From Microbacterium sp. Au-Mic1 (lineage in GTDB: Bacteria > Actinomycetota > Actinomycetes > Actinomycetales > Microbacteriaceae): a stretch of 64,000 nucleotides of DNA. The DNA lies in assembly GCF_021341785.1 (NCBI RefSeq), contig NZ_JAJTTF010000015.1, forward strand, positions 1 to 64,000, written 5' to 3'. The notes under the pieces were generated by a model. It had not been told where the DNA came from and did not search any database. It saw only the letters and a program-made list of their open reading frames with translations. Within the stretch, counting starts at the first letter, position 1, and each line of letters begins with the position of its first letter. Both the position numbers and the translations under genes were made by a program. This document shows positions 16,881-25,261 of this stretch, in pieces.

Positions 16881-18848
16881 ATGACCGACGTTCTTCCCTC
16901 CGGGCTCGCCATCGGCGACTTCGACCCCGCGATCCGCCCTCAGGACGACCTCTACCGGCACGTGAACCACACGTTCCTGTCCACCACCGAGATCCCCGCC
17001 GACAAGGCGCGCTGGGGATCCTTCCACCTCCTCGCCGATCAGTCCGAGAAGGACGTGCGCGCGATCATCGAGGAGTCGCAGGGCGCCGAGCCCGGCACCG
17101 AGGCGCGCAAGATCGGCGACCTGTACGCGAGCTTCATGGACACCGAGCGCATCGCCGCCCTCGGCACCGCTCCTCTGGCCGCGCCGCTCGCCGCGGTCGA
17201 CGCGATCACCTCGATCGACGAGTTCCTCGCGACGGTCGGATCCTTCGACCGCCAGGGCATCGCCGCGCTGATCGGCGTGTTCGTGGAGCCGGACCCGGGC
17301 GACCCCGAGCGCTACGTGCCGTTCGTGGTGCAGGCGGGCATCTCGCTGCCCGACGAGAGCTACTACCGCCTGGACAGCTTCGAGGGCACCCGCGCCGCCT
17401 ACCGCGCGCACCTCGAGCGGATCCTGGCCCTCGCCGGCGTCGCGGACGCGGCAGGGCAGGCCGACCGCGCCTTCGCGCTCGAGCACGACATCGCCGGGCA
17501 CCACTGGGACAACGTGGAGAGCCGAGACGCGGTCAAGACGTACAACCTGAAGTCCTGGGAGGAGTTCCAGACGCTCGTCGGCGTCGACCTCGCCTCGTGG
17601 CGGGATGCCGTCGCCGGCCCGGCCGGATCCGACGCCTTCGCGGAGGCCGTCGTGTACCAGCCGAGCTTCTTCGAAGGGCTCGGATCCCTGCTCACCGCGG
17701 ATCGTCTGGACGATTGGAAGGCCTGGCTGCGCGCCAAGGTCGTGCACGGTCTCGCCGCGTACCTCACCGATGACATCGTGCAGGAGAACTTCTCGTTCTA
17801 CGGCACGGAGCTCACGGGCGTCCCCACGATCCGCGAGCGCTGGAAGCGCGGCGTCTCGCTCGTCGAGGGCGCGCTCGGCGACGCGGTCGGCAAGGTCTAC
17901 GTCGAGCGGCACTACCCGCCGGCGGCCGAGGTGGCGATGAACGAGCTCATCGGCAATCTGCTCGAGGCCTACCGGCAGTCGATCACCACGCTCGAGTGGA
18001 TGAGCCCGTCCACGCGCGAGAAGGCCCTCGCCAAGCTCGACACGTTCACGCCGAAGATCGGGCACCCCAAGGTGTGGCGCGACTACTCGACCGTGACGGT
18101 CGACGCCGGCGATCTGATCGGCAACGCCGGCTGCGCCGCGCAGTTCGAGCACGACCGCACGATCGGCAAGGTGGGCAAGCCCATCGATCGCGACGAGTGG
18201 TTCATGCCGCCGCAGATGGTGAACGCGTACTACAACCCGCTCATGAACGAGATCGTGTTCCCCGCGGCGATCCTGCAGTATCCGTTCTTCGACGCGGCTC
18301 GCGATGCGGCGGCCAACTACGGCGGGATCGGATCCGTCATCGGCCACGAGATCGGGCACGGCTTCGACGACCAGGGCAGCCGCTACGACGGGGACGGCAA
18401 ACTGCAGGACTGGTGGACCGACGAGGACCGCGCCGCGTTCGAGGAGCGCACGAAGTCGCTGATCGAGCAGTACGACGCGTTGGTTCCGGAGGGGCTGAGC
18501 GCCGAGCACCACGTGAACGGCGCCCTCACGATCGGCGAGAACATCGGCGACCTCGGCGGTCTCGGGATCGCTCTGAAGGCGTACGAGATCGCGCTCGGCG
18601 GGGCCGAGGCGCCGGTCATCGACGGGTTCACGGGCGTGCAGCGCCTGCTGCTGTCGTGGGCGCAGGTGTGGCAGCAGAAGAGCCGTGAGGCCGAGACGAT
18701 CCGCCTGCTCACGATCGACCCGCACTCGCCCAACGAGTTCCGGTGCAACCAGATCCTGCGCAACATCGACGCCTTCTACGAGGCGTTCGACGTGACCGAG
18801 GCGGACAAGCTGTGGCTCGCCCCCGAGGAGCGCGTCACGATCTGGTGA
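16881..18848 (+). CDS. pepO: M13-family metallopeptidase (neprilysin/PepO-like)
   Basis: 655 residues. The N-terminal M13 domain begins with the typical DFDPAIRPQDDLYRHVN. The catalytic zinc motif HEIGHGFDDQG has its first His at residue 489, the NAYYNP substrate-binding motif lies before it, and the second signature ENIGDLGGL supplies the third ligand region. The C-terminus ends VTIW with the conserved Trp. No signal peptide or anchor is present, so this is the cytoplasmic actinobacterial/lactobacillar PepO form that degrades oligopeptides. Transcribed alone, with a strong terminator after it. Confidence 0.93.
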   Translation: MTDVLPSGLAIGDFDPAIRPQDDLYRHVNHTFLSTTEIPADKARWGSFHLLADQSEKDVRAIIEESQGAEPGTEARKIGDLYASFMDTERIAALGTAPLAAPLAAVDAITSIDEFLATVGSFDRQGIAALIGVFVEPDPGDPERYVPFVVQAGISLPDESYYRLDSFEGTRAAYRAHLERILALAGVADAAGQADRAFALEHDIAGHHWDNVESRDAVKTYNLKSWEEFQTLVGVDLASWRDAVAGPAGSDAFAEAVVYQPSFFEGLGSLLTADRLDDWKAWLRAKVVHGLAAYLTDDIVQENFSFYGTELTGVPTIRERWKRGVSLVEGALGDAVGKVYVERHYPPAAEVAMNELIGNLLEAYRQSITTLEWMSPSTREKALAKLDTFTPKIGHPKVWRDYSTVTVDAGDLIGNAGCAAQFEHDRTIGKVGKPIDRDEWFMPPQMVNAYYNPLMNEIVFPAAILQYPFFDAARDAAANYGGIGSVIGHEIGHGFDDQGSRYDGDGKLQDWWTDEDRAAFEERTKSLIEQYDALVPEGLSAEHHVNGALTIGENIGDLGGLGIALKAYEIALGGAEAPVIDGFTGVQRLLLSWAQVWQQKSREAETIRLLTIDPHSPNEFRCNQILRNIDAFYEAFDVTEADKLWLAPEERVTIW

Positions 18849-18868
18849 CGCTCCTGCTGCGAAGCGAT

Positions 18869-18896
18869 GCCCGCCCCGGCCTGTGCCGGGGCGGGC
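18869..18896 (+). terminator. Strong hairpin after the M13 peptidase gene
   Basis: GCCCGCCCCGGC pairs perfectly with GCCGGGGCGGGC around a CTGT loop, 20 nt after the stop, followed by TCGTCGTTTC. Confidence 0.8.
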
Positions 18897-18917
18897 TCGT
18901 CGTTTCGGGCCCTTCTC

Positions 18918-18995
18918 GGGTCTTTGAGCGAGCACGGCTGGAGGCCGAGCGAGACGAAACGCGGTCTCCAGCGAGGGCACGGCGTTTGGTCTCGG
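18918..18995. repeat. Dispersed hairpin repeat, family A (paired, degenerate copy)
   Basis: GGGTCTTTGAGCGAG ... GAGCGAGACGAAACG, with a central CGGC-TGGA-GGCCG hairpin, is followed by a degenerate inverted half (CGTTTGGTCTCGG at 18983). Same family as copies at 30469, 31711 and 51921. Confidence 0.7.
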
Positions 18996-19017
18996 CCGCC
19001 GTCCGCGCGGCGTCGGT

Positions 19018-19023
19018 TAGGCT
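19018..19023 (+). promoter_or_regulatory. -10 element TAGGCT, leaderless promoter
   Basis: TAGGCT ends 6 nt before ATG 19030. Confidence 0.5.
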
Positions 19024-19029
19024 CGCCGG

Positions 19030-19422
19030 ATGATCCCCGCAGACTGGACCCCGCATCGCCGTGAGGACGGCGAACTCCTGGGCTGGATCCGCCCCGAGGG
19101 CGCCGACTGGCTCGCCGTCGACGTGCTCGGACGCGAACTCACCGGCGAGATCGACTGGCTCGACGCCGAGGCCGCGCTCGAGGAGCACGGGATCCGCTGG
19201 CTCGCGGATCCGTGGGTCCTGGAAGGCGAGATCGAGGGGCCGCTGCGGGTGCAGATCGTGGAGGTCGTCCCGGAGGGCGAAGGCCGGATCACGGTGAAGG
19301 TCGATGACTTCGGCGACATGCAGCGTCCGCCCACGCAGCGCTACACGCTGACATGGCCCCTCCCCGCACGCCTGCGTCCGCACGGCCCCGGCGACCCGGA
19401 CGGCCGCACGATCACGCGCTGA
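19030..19422 (+). CDS. Hypothetical protein, Trp/acid-rich
   Basis: 130 residues, not recognised as a named family. It is soluble, acidic and rich in Trp (DWTPHRREDGELLGWI, IDWLDAEAALEEHGIRWLAD), with alternating beta-type segments (LRVQIVEVVPEGEGRITVKV) and a basic, proline-rich tail. Codon usage matches its neighbours, and an apparent leaderless promoter supports it as a real gene. It stands alone between the M13 peptidase and an oxidoreductase gene. Confidence 0.75.
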   Translation: MIPADWTPHRREDGELLGWIRPEGADWLAVDVLGRELTGEIDWLDAEAALEEHGIRWLADPWVLEGEIEGPLRVQIVEVVPEGEGRITVKVDDFGDMQRPPTQRYTLTWPLPARLRPHGPGDPDGRTITR

Positions 19423-19460
19423 CCGTGGGGGGAGCCGGGTTCGGCGACCGCTCCCGCGAC

Positions 19461-19585
19461 CTGCACGGGCCAGCCGACCCCGTGTCGTACCCGGCGCACG
19501 GGAACGCGCCGGATGCACGGGCGGTCTGCGCTGACAGGCCGTGCGGTCGGCGAGAACCCGTGCAGTCGGCGGCCGGCGCGCTCGG
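19461..19585. repeat. Cluster of short CCGTGCxGTCGGCG-type repeats
   Basis: Within the 205-bp gap before the oxidoreductase gene, related words occur several times in both orientations: TGCACGGGC, CGCACGGG, TGCACGGGCGG, CCGTGCGGTCGGCG and CCGTGCAGTCGGCGG. They look like a degenerate inverted-repeat element rather than coding DNA. Confidence 0.45.
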
Positions 19586-19627
19586 CGGCGGGAATACGAC
19601 CCCGCACGCGATGCGTTCGCGAAAGGC

Positions 19628-20506
19628 ATGAAGGTTCTTCTCACCGGCGCGACCGGCTACATCGGCACTTCCGTCCTCGACCGGCTCGTCGCGGAGGGCC
19701 ATTCCGTGACAGCCCTCGTCCGAGATGAGGCGAAGGCGAGTGCCGTCGAGAAGGCCGGCGCGACGGCCCTCATCGGCGACGTCACCGACGCCGTGCTCGT
19801 CGCCGGGGCGGCGGCCGCGGCGGACGGCATCATCCACACGGCATCGACCCCGGAGGGCGACGCCGCATTCATCGACGCCGTGCTCGGCGCGCTCGAGGGC
19901 ACGGGCAAGCCGCTCGTCCACACGGGCGGGATCTGGAGCTACGGCACGGCGGACGACATCACGGAGCAGACTCCCCTCGACCGGCCGGCCCTCACCGCCT
20001 GGCGCGGCGCGGGGGAGGCGAAGGTGCTCGGCGCCTCCGGCGTCCGTGGCCTGGTCGTGGCGCCCGCCGCCGTCTACGGGCGCGGCGGCGGCCTGGTCCG
20101 GATCCTCACCGATGCGACCGACGGGGGAGTGCTCCTGATCGGCGACGGCAGCCAGCACTGGACCAGCGTCGACGTCGACGACCTCGCCGCACTGTACGTG
20201 CTCGCACTGGAGAACGGCCGCGCGGGGGAGACCTACATCGGCGCCTCCGGACAGAACCCCACGATCCGCGAGATCGGCGAGGCGATCGCGTCCGGATCCG
20301 ACGTGGCGGAGGGCGTCCGAGCCGAGAGCGTCGAGCAGACGCGCGCGCGGCTCGGCGAGGCGTTCGCCGACGCGCTCCTCCTCGACGAGCAGGCCTCGGG
20401 GGCGAAGGCGCGTGCCGAGCTCGGCTGGACCCCGGCCGCACGACCGCTCGTGGAGCAGCTCGCCGCCGGGGAGTATCTCGGTGAGAGCGTGGTCGCCCAG
20501 GGCTGA
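19628..20506 (+). CDS. NAD(P)-dependent epimerase/oxidoreductase (extended SDR-like)
   Basis: 292 residues from ATG 19628, preceded by GAAAGG. The Rossmann nucleotide site GATGYIGTSVLDRL is at the N-terminus. The catalytic Tyr/Lys pair of classical SDRs is replaced by SYGTADD and a loosely placed AVYGRGGGL, so it belongs with atypical NAD(P)-binding epimerase-like proteins. The C-terminal segment carries the substrate-lobe pattern (SVDVDDLAALYVLALENG). The substrate is not predictable. Monocistronic; followed by a 70-bp repeat element. Confidence 0.85.
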   Translation: MKVLLTGATGYIGTSVLDRLVAEGHSVTALVRDEAKASAVEKAGATALIGDVTDAVLVAGAAAAADGIIHTASTPEGDAAFIDAVLGALEGTGKPLVHTGGIWSYGTADDITEQTPLDRPALTAWRGAGEAKVLGASGVRGLVVAPAAVYGRGGGLVRILTDATDGGVLLIGDGSQHWTSVDVDDLAALYVLALENGRAGETYIGASGQNPTIREIGEAIASGSDVAEGVRAESVEQTRARLGEAFADALLLDEQASGAKARAELGWTPAARPLVEQLAAGEYLGESVVAQG

Positions 20507-20530
20507 TCCCCGGGCACTCGCGCCGTGTTC

Positions 20531-20600
20531 GGGGCGCACTTCGCCGTTTTGGGGCGCGTCAGGTCGGGGGATCCTGGCGGGGTGCGCCCCGAAACGGGAG
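20531..20600. repeat. 70-bp intergenic inverted-repeat element, family B (copy 1)
   Basis: It starts GGGGCG and ends ACGGGAG; inner arms CGTTTTGGGGCGC and GCGCCCCGAAACG pair at 12 of 13 positions. It aligns without gaps over exactly 70 bp (about 49 identities by eye) with 49791-49860. Here it lies between convergent genes. Confidence 0.7.
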
Positions 20601-20630
20601 GGCGCGCCCCGGATCAGCGCAAGTCCGCGG

Positions 20631-22100
20631 TCAGCGCACGCCCCTCATCAGCGCGAGCACGGGCTTGACCGACACCAGCAGTCCGATCCCGACGACGATC
20701 GCGATCCCGCCGAGGATCGAGAAGTACGGCACCTCGTTGTGCGGGTCGTAGAACTGCACGAGCCAGCCCGAGATCGCGGTGCCCAGCGACACGGAAAGGA
20801 AGAACAGCGCCACCATCTGCGTGTGGAACGCGGCCGGTGCGAGCTTGGTCGCGGCGGACAGGCCGATCGGCGAGAGCAGCAGCTCGGCGACCGTGAACAC
20901 GAACAGGATCCCGATGATCGCCAGCAGCGGGGTCGAGTTCGCGGCCCCGCCGGCGAACGGCAGGAACAGCAGGAACGCCGCGCCCATGATGATCGCGCCG
21001 AGTGCGAACTTCACCGGCGTCGACGGCTGGCGGGCGCCGAGCTTCGTCCAGATCGCGGCGAACACGCCGGACAGCACGATGATGAAGACGGGGTTGATCG
21101 ACTGCACCCACGACACCGGCATCTCCCAGCCGAACAGGTCGCGGTTCAGACGCTCGTCGGAGTACACCGTGAGCACCGTGAACTGCTGCTGGTACAGCGA
21201 CCAGAACGCCACGCTCGTGATGAACAGCGGCAGGAAGCCCCACACGCGGGAGCGCTCCGTCGCGTCGATGCGGCGGCTCGTGAGGATCACCGCGAAGTAG
21301 GCGATCGCAGCGACCGTGGCCGCGATGATCACGACCGTGGCGAGGTTGGCCGCCGTGATCACGCCGGTCAGCACGAGCGCGGCGATGATCAGGATCCCGA
21401 CGATCGCGATGACGATCGCCGTCGTGTAGCGGTTGCGCGGCAGCGGGTTCGCGACGCGGCTGGCCGCGGCCGGCAGCCCCCGGCGTCCGAACGAGTACTG
21501 CGCGAGCCCGGCGGCCATGCCGACCGCGGCGAGGGCGAAGCCGAAGTGGAAGCCGAGGGTCGACTGCAGCAGACCGGTGAGGATCGGCCCGAAGAAGCCG
21601 CCGAGGTTGATGCCCAGGTAGAACAGCGAGAAGCCGGCGTCGCGCCGCGGGTCATCGGCCGAGTACAGGGTGCCCACCACGGAGGTGGCGTTGGCCTTGA
21701 GCCCGCCGGATCCGATCGCGACGAGGACCAGGCCCACGCCGACGCCGACGACGCCCGGCAGCAGCGCGAGGGCGATGTGTCCCGCCATGATCACGATCGC
21801 GCTGAAGAACAGCGTGCGCTCGGACCCGAGGATCCGGTCGGCGACCCATGCGCCGAGGATCGTGGCCAGATAGACGGATCCGCCGTAGGCGCCGACGATG
21901 CCGCCGGCGATGCCCTTGTCGAGCCCGAGCCCTCCGTCGGTGACGGAGTAGTACAGGTAGATGAGCAGGATGCCCTGCATGCCGTAGAAGCTGAACCGCT
22001 CCCACATCTCCACCCCGAACAGGTGGGCGAGGGCCCATGGCTGCCCGAAGAAGCGGGTGTCGTGGCCGCCGTGCTTATCGGTCTCCTGTGCGGTGCTCAT
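20631..22100 (-). CDS. POT-family proton-coupled oligopeptide transporter
   Basis: 489 residues from the second ATG (22100), chosen because TACCCT lies exactly 6 nt upstream; an ATG at 22103 is the alternative. It shows the POT/PTR2 signatures ERFSFYGMQGILLIYL (ExxERFxYYG type) near the N-terminus and FSLFYLGINLGGFFGP after helix 4, with about 14 hydrophobic segments. Imports di- and tripeptides with protons. It fits alongside the nearby cytosolic M13 oligopeptidase, but no operon links them. Confidence 0.95.
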   Translation of the reverse strand: MSTAQETDKHGGHDTRFFGQPWALAHLFGVEMWERFSFYGMQGILLIYLYYSVTDGGLGLDKGIAGGIVGAYGGSVYLATILGAWVADRILGSERTLFFSAIVIMAGHIALALLPGVVGVGVGLVLVAIGSGGLKANATSVVGTLYSADDPRRDAGFSLFYLGINLGGFFGPILTGLLQSTLGFHFGFALAAVGMAAGLAQYSFGRRGLPAAASRVANPLPRNRYTTAIVIAIVGILIIAALVLTGVITAANLATVVIIAATVAAIAYFAVILTSRRIDATERSRVWGFLPLFITSVAFWSLYQQQFTVLTVYSDERLNRDLFGWEMPVSWVQSINPVFIIVLSGVFAAIWTKLGARQPSTPVKFALGAIIMGAAFLLFLPFAGGAANSTPLLAIIGILFVFTVAELLLSPIGLSAATKLAPAAFHTQMVALFFLSVSLGTAISGWLVQFYDPHNEVPYFSILGGIAIVVGIGLLVSVKPVLALMRGVR

Positions 22101-22106
22101 CATTCC

Positions 22107-22112
22107 AGGGTA
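22107..22112 (-). promoter_or_regulatory. -10 element TACCCT, leaderless POT transporter promoter
   Basis: TACCCT on the minus strand ends 6 nt before ATG 22100. Confidence 0.5.
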
Positions 22113-22146
22113 AGCCGCGCCGGCGCAGGCCGCGGAAAGTCCGGGG

Positions 22147-22563
22147 TCAGCGCACCGTCCCGAGCACGAACGCTCCGGTGTCGCCCGGGTTCATCGCGAT
22201 CTCCCAGCGGAATCCGTCGGGGTCGGCGAAGTAGCCGGAGTAGCCGCCCCACTCCCGGCGCACGGCGGGGGCGACTCGCGCGCCCAGGGCCGCGGCCTCG
22301 GCGAGCACGGCATCGACCTCGGCCTCACTCGCCAGGTTGTGCGCCAGGGTGAGCGGGGCGACGCCCGGCGCCGGTGGTTCGCCGATCTCCGCGGTGAAGC
22401 CGGCGACGCTCCACAGCGACAGGATCAGCCGGTCCGCCACCGGGAGCATGAGCACCTCGTCGGCCTCGAAGATCGGCTGCCACCCCAGGCCGTCCACATA
22501 GAACGCCCTGCTGCGGGCGACATCGGCGACGGCGAGGGTGATGAAGCTGACGCGCTGTTCCAT
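22147..22563 (-). CDS. VOC-superfamily (glyoxalase/bleomycin-resistance-like) protein
   Basis: 138 residues from ATG 22563. Two beta-alpha-beta-beta-beta modules are visible: VSFITLAVADVARSRAFYVD at the start and LASEAEVDAVLAEAAALG with GYFADPDGFRWEIAMNPG at the end, the classic VOC ending. A metal-binding Glu is present in WEIAMNP. Members range from glyoxalases to antibiotic-binding proteins; no specific function can be assigned. CACACT lies 7 nt before the ATG. Confidence 0.88.
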   Translation of the reverse strand: MEQRVSFITLAVADVARSRAFYVDGLGWQPIFEADEVLMLPVADRLILSLWSVAGFTAEIGEPPAPGVAPLTLAHNLASEAEVDAVLAEAAALGARVAPAVRREWGGYSGYFADPDGFRWEIAMNPGDTGAFVLGTVR

Positions 22564-22585
22564 GCGGGTCAGTGTGCCACCGGCC

Positions 22586-23371
22586 TCAGACGTTCGCGGC
22601 GGCGGGCGCCTTCGTGGCGGCCGGCGCAGCCTTCTCGTCGCGATCGCGGAACGTCCAGAACACGAACACCAGCGCGAGCACGAGTCCGACCTGGCCGACG
22701 ATGCCGCCGATCGCGGAGGTGCCAGGGGCGTGCGCGCTCGCGAACGAGGAGATGTCCCAGATGCCATGCAGCAGCATGGCCCAGATCAGGCTGCCGGTCA
22801 CGCGGCGCACGATGTAGAACGCGGTGCCGCCGAGGAAGGCCAGCCCGACCTGCTGCAGGGTCGGCAGCAACGGCTGCCCGGAGAACGCGTTCGTGATGTG
22901 CATGAGGCCGAACAGGGCGCTCGTGATGAACCAGACCCAGACCTCGCGGGTCTGCGCGCGCACGCCCACGAGCAGCAGACCGCGGGTGGTGAACTCCTCG
23001 TTGAAGCCGACGAGCACGCCGAGCGCCAGCAGCCCGGCGAGATAGCCGCCATCGATCTTCGACCAGTCGGTGCCGAGGCTGAGGATGATCAGCGCGGCCA
23101 GCGCCATGATCGCCGGGGCGACGATCGGCCAGCGGTGGCGGGCACGAGGCCGCTCGATCAGGGCGGGGCGCCACCAGCCCAGCACCCCGGCGGCGACGAG
23201 CAGCAGCACCGTTCCTGCAGCGAGGAACAGCACCGGTCCACCCCACAGCGTCGCGGTGGTCTCGCCCATGTGCTGGTAGCCGATGCCGGTGGCAAGGCCC
23301 ACCAGGAAGACGGTGAGGGAGTAGGCGAGCCAGACGAGGACGCCGATCCAGAGGCGAGGGGTGATGCGCAT
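22586..23371 (-). CDS. CPBP-family intramembrane glutamic protease
   Basis: 261 residues from ATG 23371, with GAAAGG upstream. Seven or eight membrane segments. The Abi/CPBP motifs are clear: motif 1 NEEFTTRGLLLVG (EExxxR), motif 2 FGLMHITN (FxxxH), and motif 3 HGIWD. Family members resemble the Rce1 CAAX protease and often process or protect against bacteriocins; here the target is unknown. The C-terminus is Ala/Lys rich and cytoplasmic. It lies divergent from glyS. Confidence 0.9.
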   Translation of the reverse strand: MRITPRLWIGVLVWLAYSLTVFLVGLATGIGYQHMGETTATLWGGPVLFLAAGTVLLLVAAGVLGWWRPALIERPRARHRWPIVAPAIMALAALIILSLGTDWSKIDGGYLAGLLALGVLVGFNEEFTTRGLLLVGVRAQTREVWVWFITSALFGLMHITNAFSGQPLLPTLQQVGLAFLGGTAFYIVRRVTGSLIWAMLLHGIWDISSFASAHAPGTSAIGGIVGQVGLVLALVFVFWTFRDRDEKAAPAATKAPAAANV

Positions 23372-23479
23372 CGGTGCGGACCTTTCGGGAGGAGCTCGTC
23401 GGGGAAGGTTTGTCAGGAGTCGGCTCATATCCTGGCAGGCGAGTGAGGATCCGCACCATCACGGGATCCGACGCGCCGA

Positions 23480-23485
23480 TAGGAT
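23480..23485 (+). promoter_or_regulatory. -10 element TAGGAT for glyS
   Basis: TAGGAT lies about 55 nt upstream of GTG 23541, giving a leader of roughly 50 nt. No T-box or glycine-riboswitch features were seen. Confidence 0.4.
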
Positions 23486-23540
23486 TGACCTGCGCCTCTT
23501 CGTGCGCATTCCCCGCATCATCGCGACCATTGGAGCCACC

Positions 23541-24926
23541 GTGGCCGAACAGTCCCGTCTTGACAAGGTCATCGCCCTCGCCCGCCACCGCGGGTTCGTG
23601 TTCCAGGCGGGTGAGATCTACGGGGGCTCGCGCTCGGCCTGGGACTACGGACCCCTCGGCACCGAGCTCAAGGAGAACATCCGCCGGCAGTGGTGGCAGA
23701 CGTTCGTGCGCGGCCGCGGCGACATGGTGGGGCTGGACTCCTCGATCATCCTGCCCAAGCGGGTGTGGGAGGCGTCGGGTCACGTCGCCACGTTCACGGA
23801 TCCGCTCGTCGAGTGCCTGCAGTGTCACAAGCGGTTCCGCGCCGACACCCTCATCGAGGACTTCGAGGCGCGCAAGGGTCGCACCGCCGAGAACGGCCTG
23901 GCCGACGTGCCGTGCCCGAACTGCGGCACCAAGGGCCAGTACACCGAGCCCAAGGCGTTCTCGGGTCTCGTGAAGACCTACCTCGGCGTGGTCGATGACG
24001 AGTCGGGCGTGTACTTCCTGCGCCCGGAGACCGCGCAGGGCATCTTCGTGAACTTCTCGAACGTGCTGACCGCCAGCCGCAAGAAGCCGCCGTTCGGCAT
24101 CGGCCAGGTCGGCAAGGCGTTCCGCAACGAGATCACCCCCGGCAACTTCATCTTCCGCACGCGTGAGTTCGAGCAGATGGAGATCGAGTACTTCGTGCCG
24201 CCCGCGGAAGCACAGGAATGGTTCGAGCACTGGGTGCAGGAGTGCTGGGACTGGTTCATCGACCTCGGGATCAACCCCGAGAACATGCGCCAGTTCGATG
24301 TGCCGGAGGACGACCGCGCGCACTACTCCGCCGGCACCATCGACGTCGAGTACCGCTTCGGCTTCGCCGGCAAGGAGTGGGGCGAGCTCATGGGCGTCGC
24401 CAACCGCACCGACTTCGACCTCTCCAACCACAGCGAGGCCTCCGGATCCTCACTCACCTACTTCGACCAGGCTTCGGGCGAGAAGTACACCCCCTACGTG
24501 ATCGAGCCGTCGTTCGGCCTCACTCGCTCGATGATGGCGTTCCTCGTCGACGCCTACGTCGAGGAGGAGGTGCCGAACGCCAAGGGCGGCACCGATGTGC
24601 GCACCGTGCTGAAGCTCGACCCGCGCCTCGCGCCGGTCAAGGTCGCGGTGCTGCCGCTCTCGCGCAACGAGCGCCTCTCGCCGCTGGCTCGCGAGGTCGC
24701 CGACAAACTGCGCGGCCACTGGGCCATCGACTTCGACGACGCCGGTGCGATCGGGCGCCGCTACCGTCGCCAGGACGAGATCGGCACCCCGTTCTGCGTC
24801 ACGATCGACTTCGACTCGCTCGAGGACGACGCGGTGACCGTGCGCGACCGCGACACCATGGCGCAGGAGCGCGTGCCGCTCGCGGAGCTCGACGCCTATC
24901 TGTCGGAGCGCCTCAAGGGCGCCTGA
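23541..24926 (+). CDS. glyS: Glycyl-tRNA synthetase (alpha2 type)
   Basis: 461 residues from GTG 23541, with TTGGAG just upstream. Class II synthetase of the eukaryote/actinobacteria-type homodimer. It begins LDKVIALARHRGFVFQAGEI with the family signature YGGSRSAWDYGPLG. A zinc-type insertion CLQCHKRF...CPNCGTKG follows, then motif 2 (FRNEITPGNFIFRTREFEQME) and motif 3 (EPSFGLTRSMMAF). The C-terminal anticodon-binding domain runs from about 355. Charges tRNA-Gly. A clear terminator follows. Confidence 0.97.
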   Translation: MAEQSRLDKVIALARHRGFVFQAGEIYGGSRSAWDYGPLGTELKENIRRQWWQTFVRGRGDMVGLDSSIILPKRVWEASGHVATFTDPLVECLQCHKRFRADTLIEDFEARKGRTAENGLADVPCPNCGTKGQYTEPKAFSGLVKTYLGVVDDESGVYFLRPETAQGIFVNFSNVLTASRKKPPFGIGQVGKAFRNEITPGNFIFRTREFEQMEIEYFVPPAEAQEWFEHWVQECWDWFIDLGINPENMRQFDVPEDDRAHYSAGTIDVEYRFGFAGKEWGELMGVANRTDFDLSNHSEASGSSLTYFDQASGEKYTPYVIEPSFGLTRSMMAFLVDAYVEEEVPNAKGGTDVRTVLKLDPRLAPVKVAVLPLSRNERLSPLAREVADKLRGHWAIDFDDAGAIGRRYRRQDEIGTPFCVTIDFDSLEDDAVTVRDRDTMAQERVPLAELDAYLSERLKGA

Positions 24927-24938
24927 CCGGGCAAGACG

Positions 24939-24975
24939 AAGGGCCGTGATTCACAGAGGTGAATCGCGGCCCTTT
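24939..24975 (+). terminator. Rho-independent-like terminator after glyS
   Basis: AAGGGCCGTGATTCAC pairs with GTGAATCGCGGCCCTTT around AGAG, 13 nt after the stop. Confidence 0.85.
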
Positions 24976-24995
24976 CGCCGTCTCGGGACGAGTGC

Positions 24996-25100
24996 TCAGA
25001 AGTCCTCGCCCTCGGCCTGCGAGGGGTGCTTCTCGAACCAGACGGGACGGCCGATGTGCAGCAGTGCGTCGGAGTCGAAGAGTTCGGGGTCGCGTTCCAT
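24996..25100 (-). CDS. Small acidic protein of 34 residues
   Basis: ATG 25100, read on the minus strand: MERDPELFDSDALL, then HIGRPVWFEKHPSQAEGEDF and TGA. AAAGGAG lies 6 nt before the start, one of the best Shine-Dalgarno sites in the window, and codon usage is normal for the genome. Net charge is negative, with a conserved-looking aromatic centre (RPVWFEKHP). It is not recognised. The start is preceded by about 100 nt of leader. Its neighbours are the glyS terminator and the ECF41 sigma gene. A real small gene is likely, but homologue conservation would need checking. Confidence 0.6.
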   Translation of the reverse strand: MERDPELFDSDALLHIGRPVWFEKHPSQAEGEDF

Positions 25101-25261
25101 GGGGTGCTCCTTTGCGTACGAGTGGGGGCTTGGATCCAGCTTCGCGGGCCTCCGTTCACGCTGCTGCGCGATCTGACGCGAAAGAAGCGCGGTTCCTTCG
25201 CACTATGCAAGGAAGTGGTACAGCCGCTGATCGAGGCGGGCCCTCTGCACCGTGCGATGCG

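Noticed and set aside
16743..18980. Open frame of 745 codons antisense to the M13 peptidase
   Set aside because: The M13 motifs HEIGH and NIGDLGGL lie on the plus strand; the antisense frame has no motif.
23372..23540. Glycine riboswitch or T-box before glyS
   Set aside because: The leader is only about 50 nt after the likely -10, and neither motif's conserved core was found.
22569..24431. Long minus-strand frame covering glyS and the CPBP gene in another register
   Set aside because: Both real genes show complete family motifs; this frame has none and is not conserved-looking.
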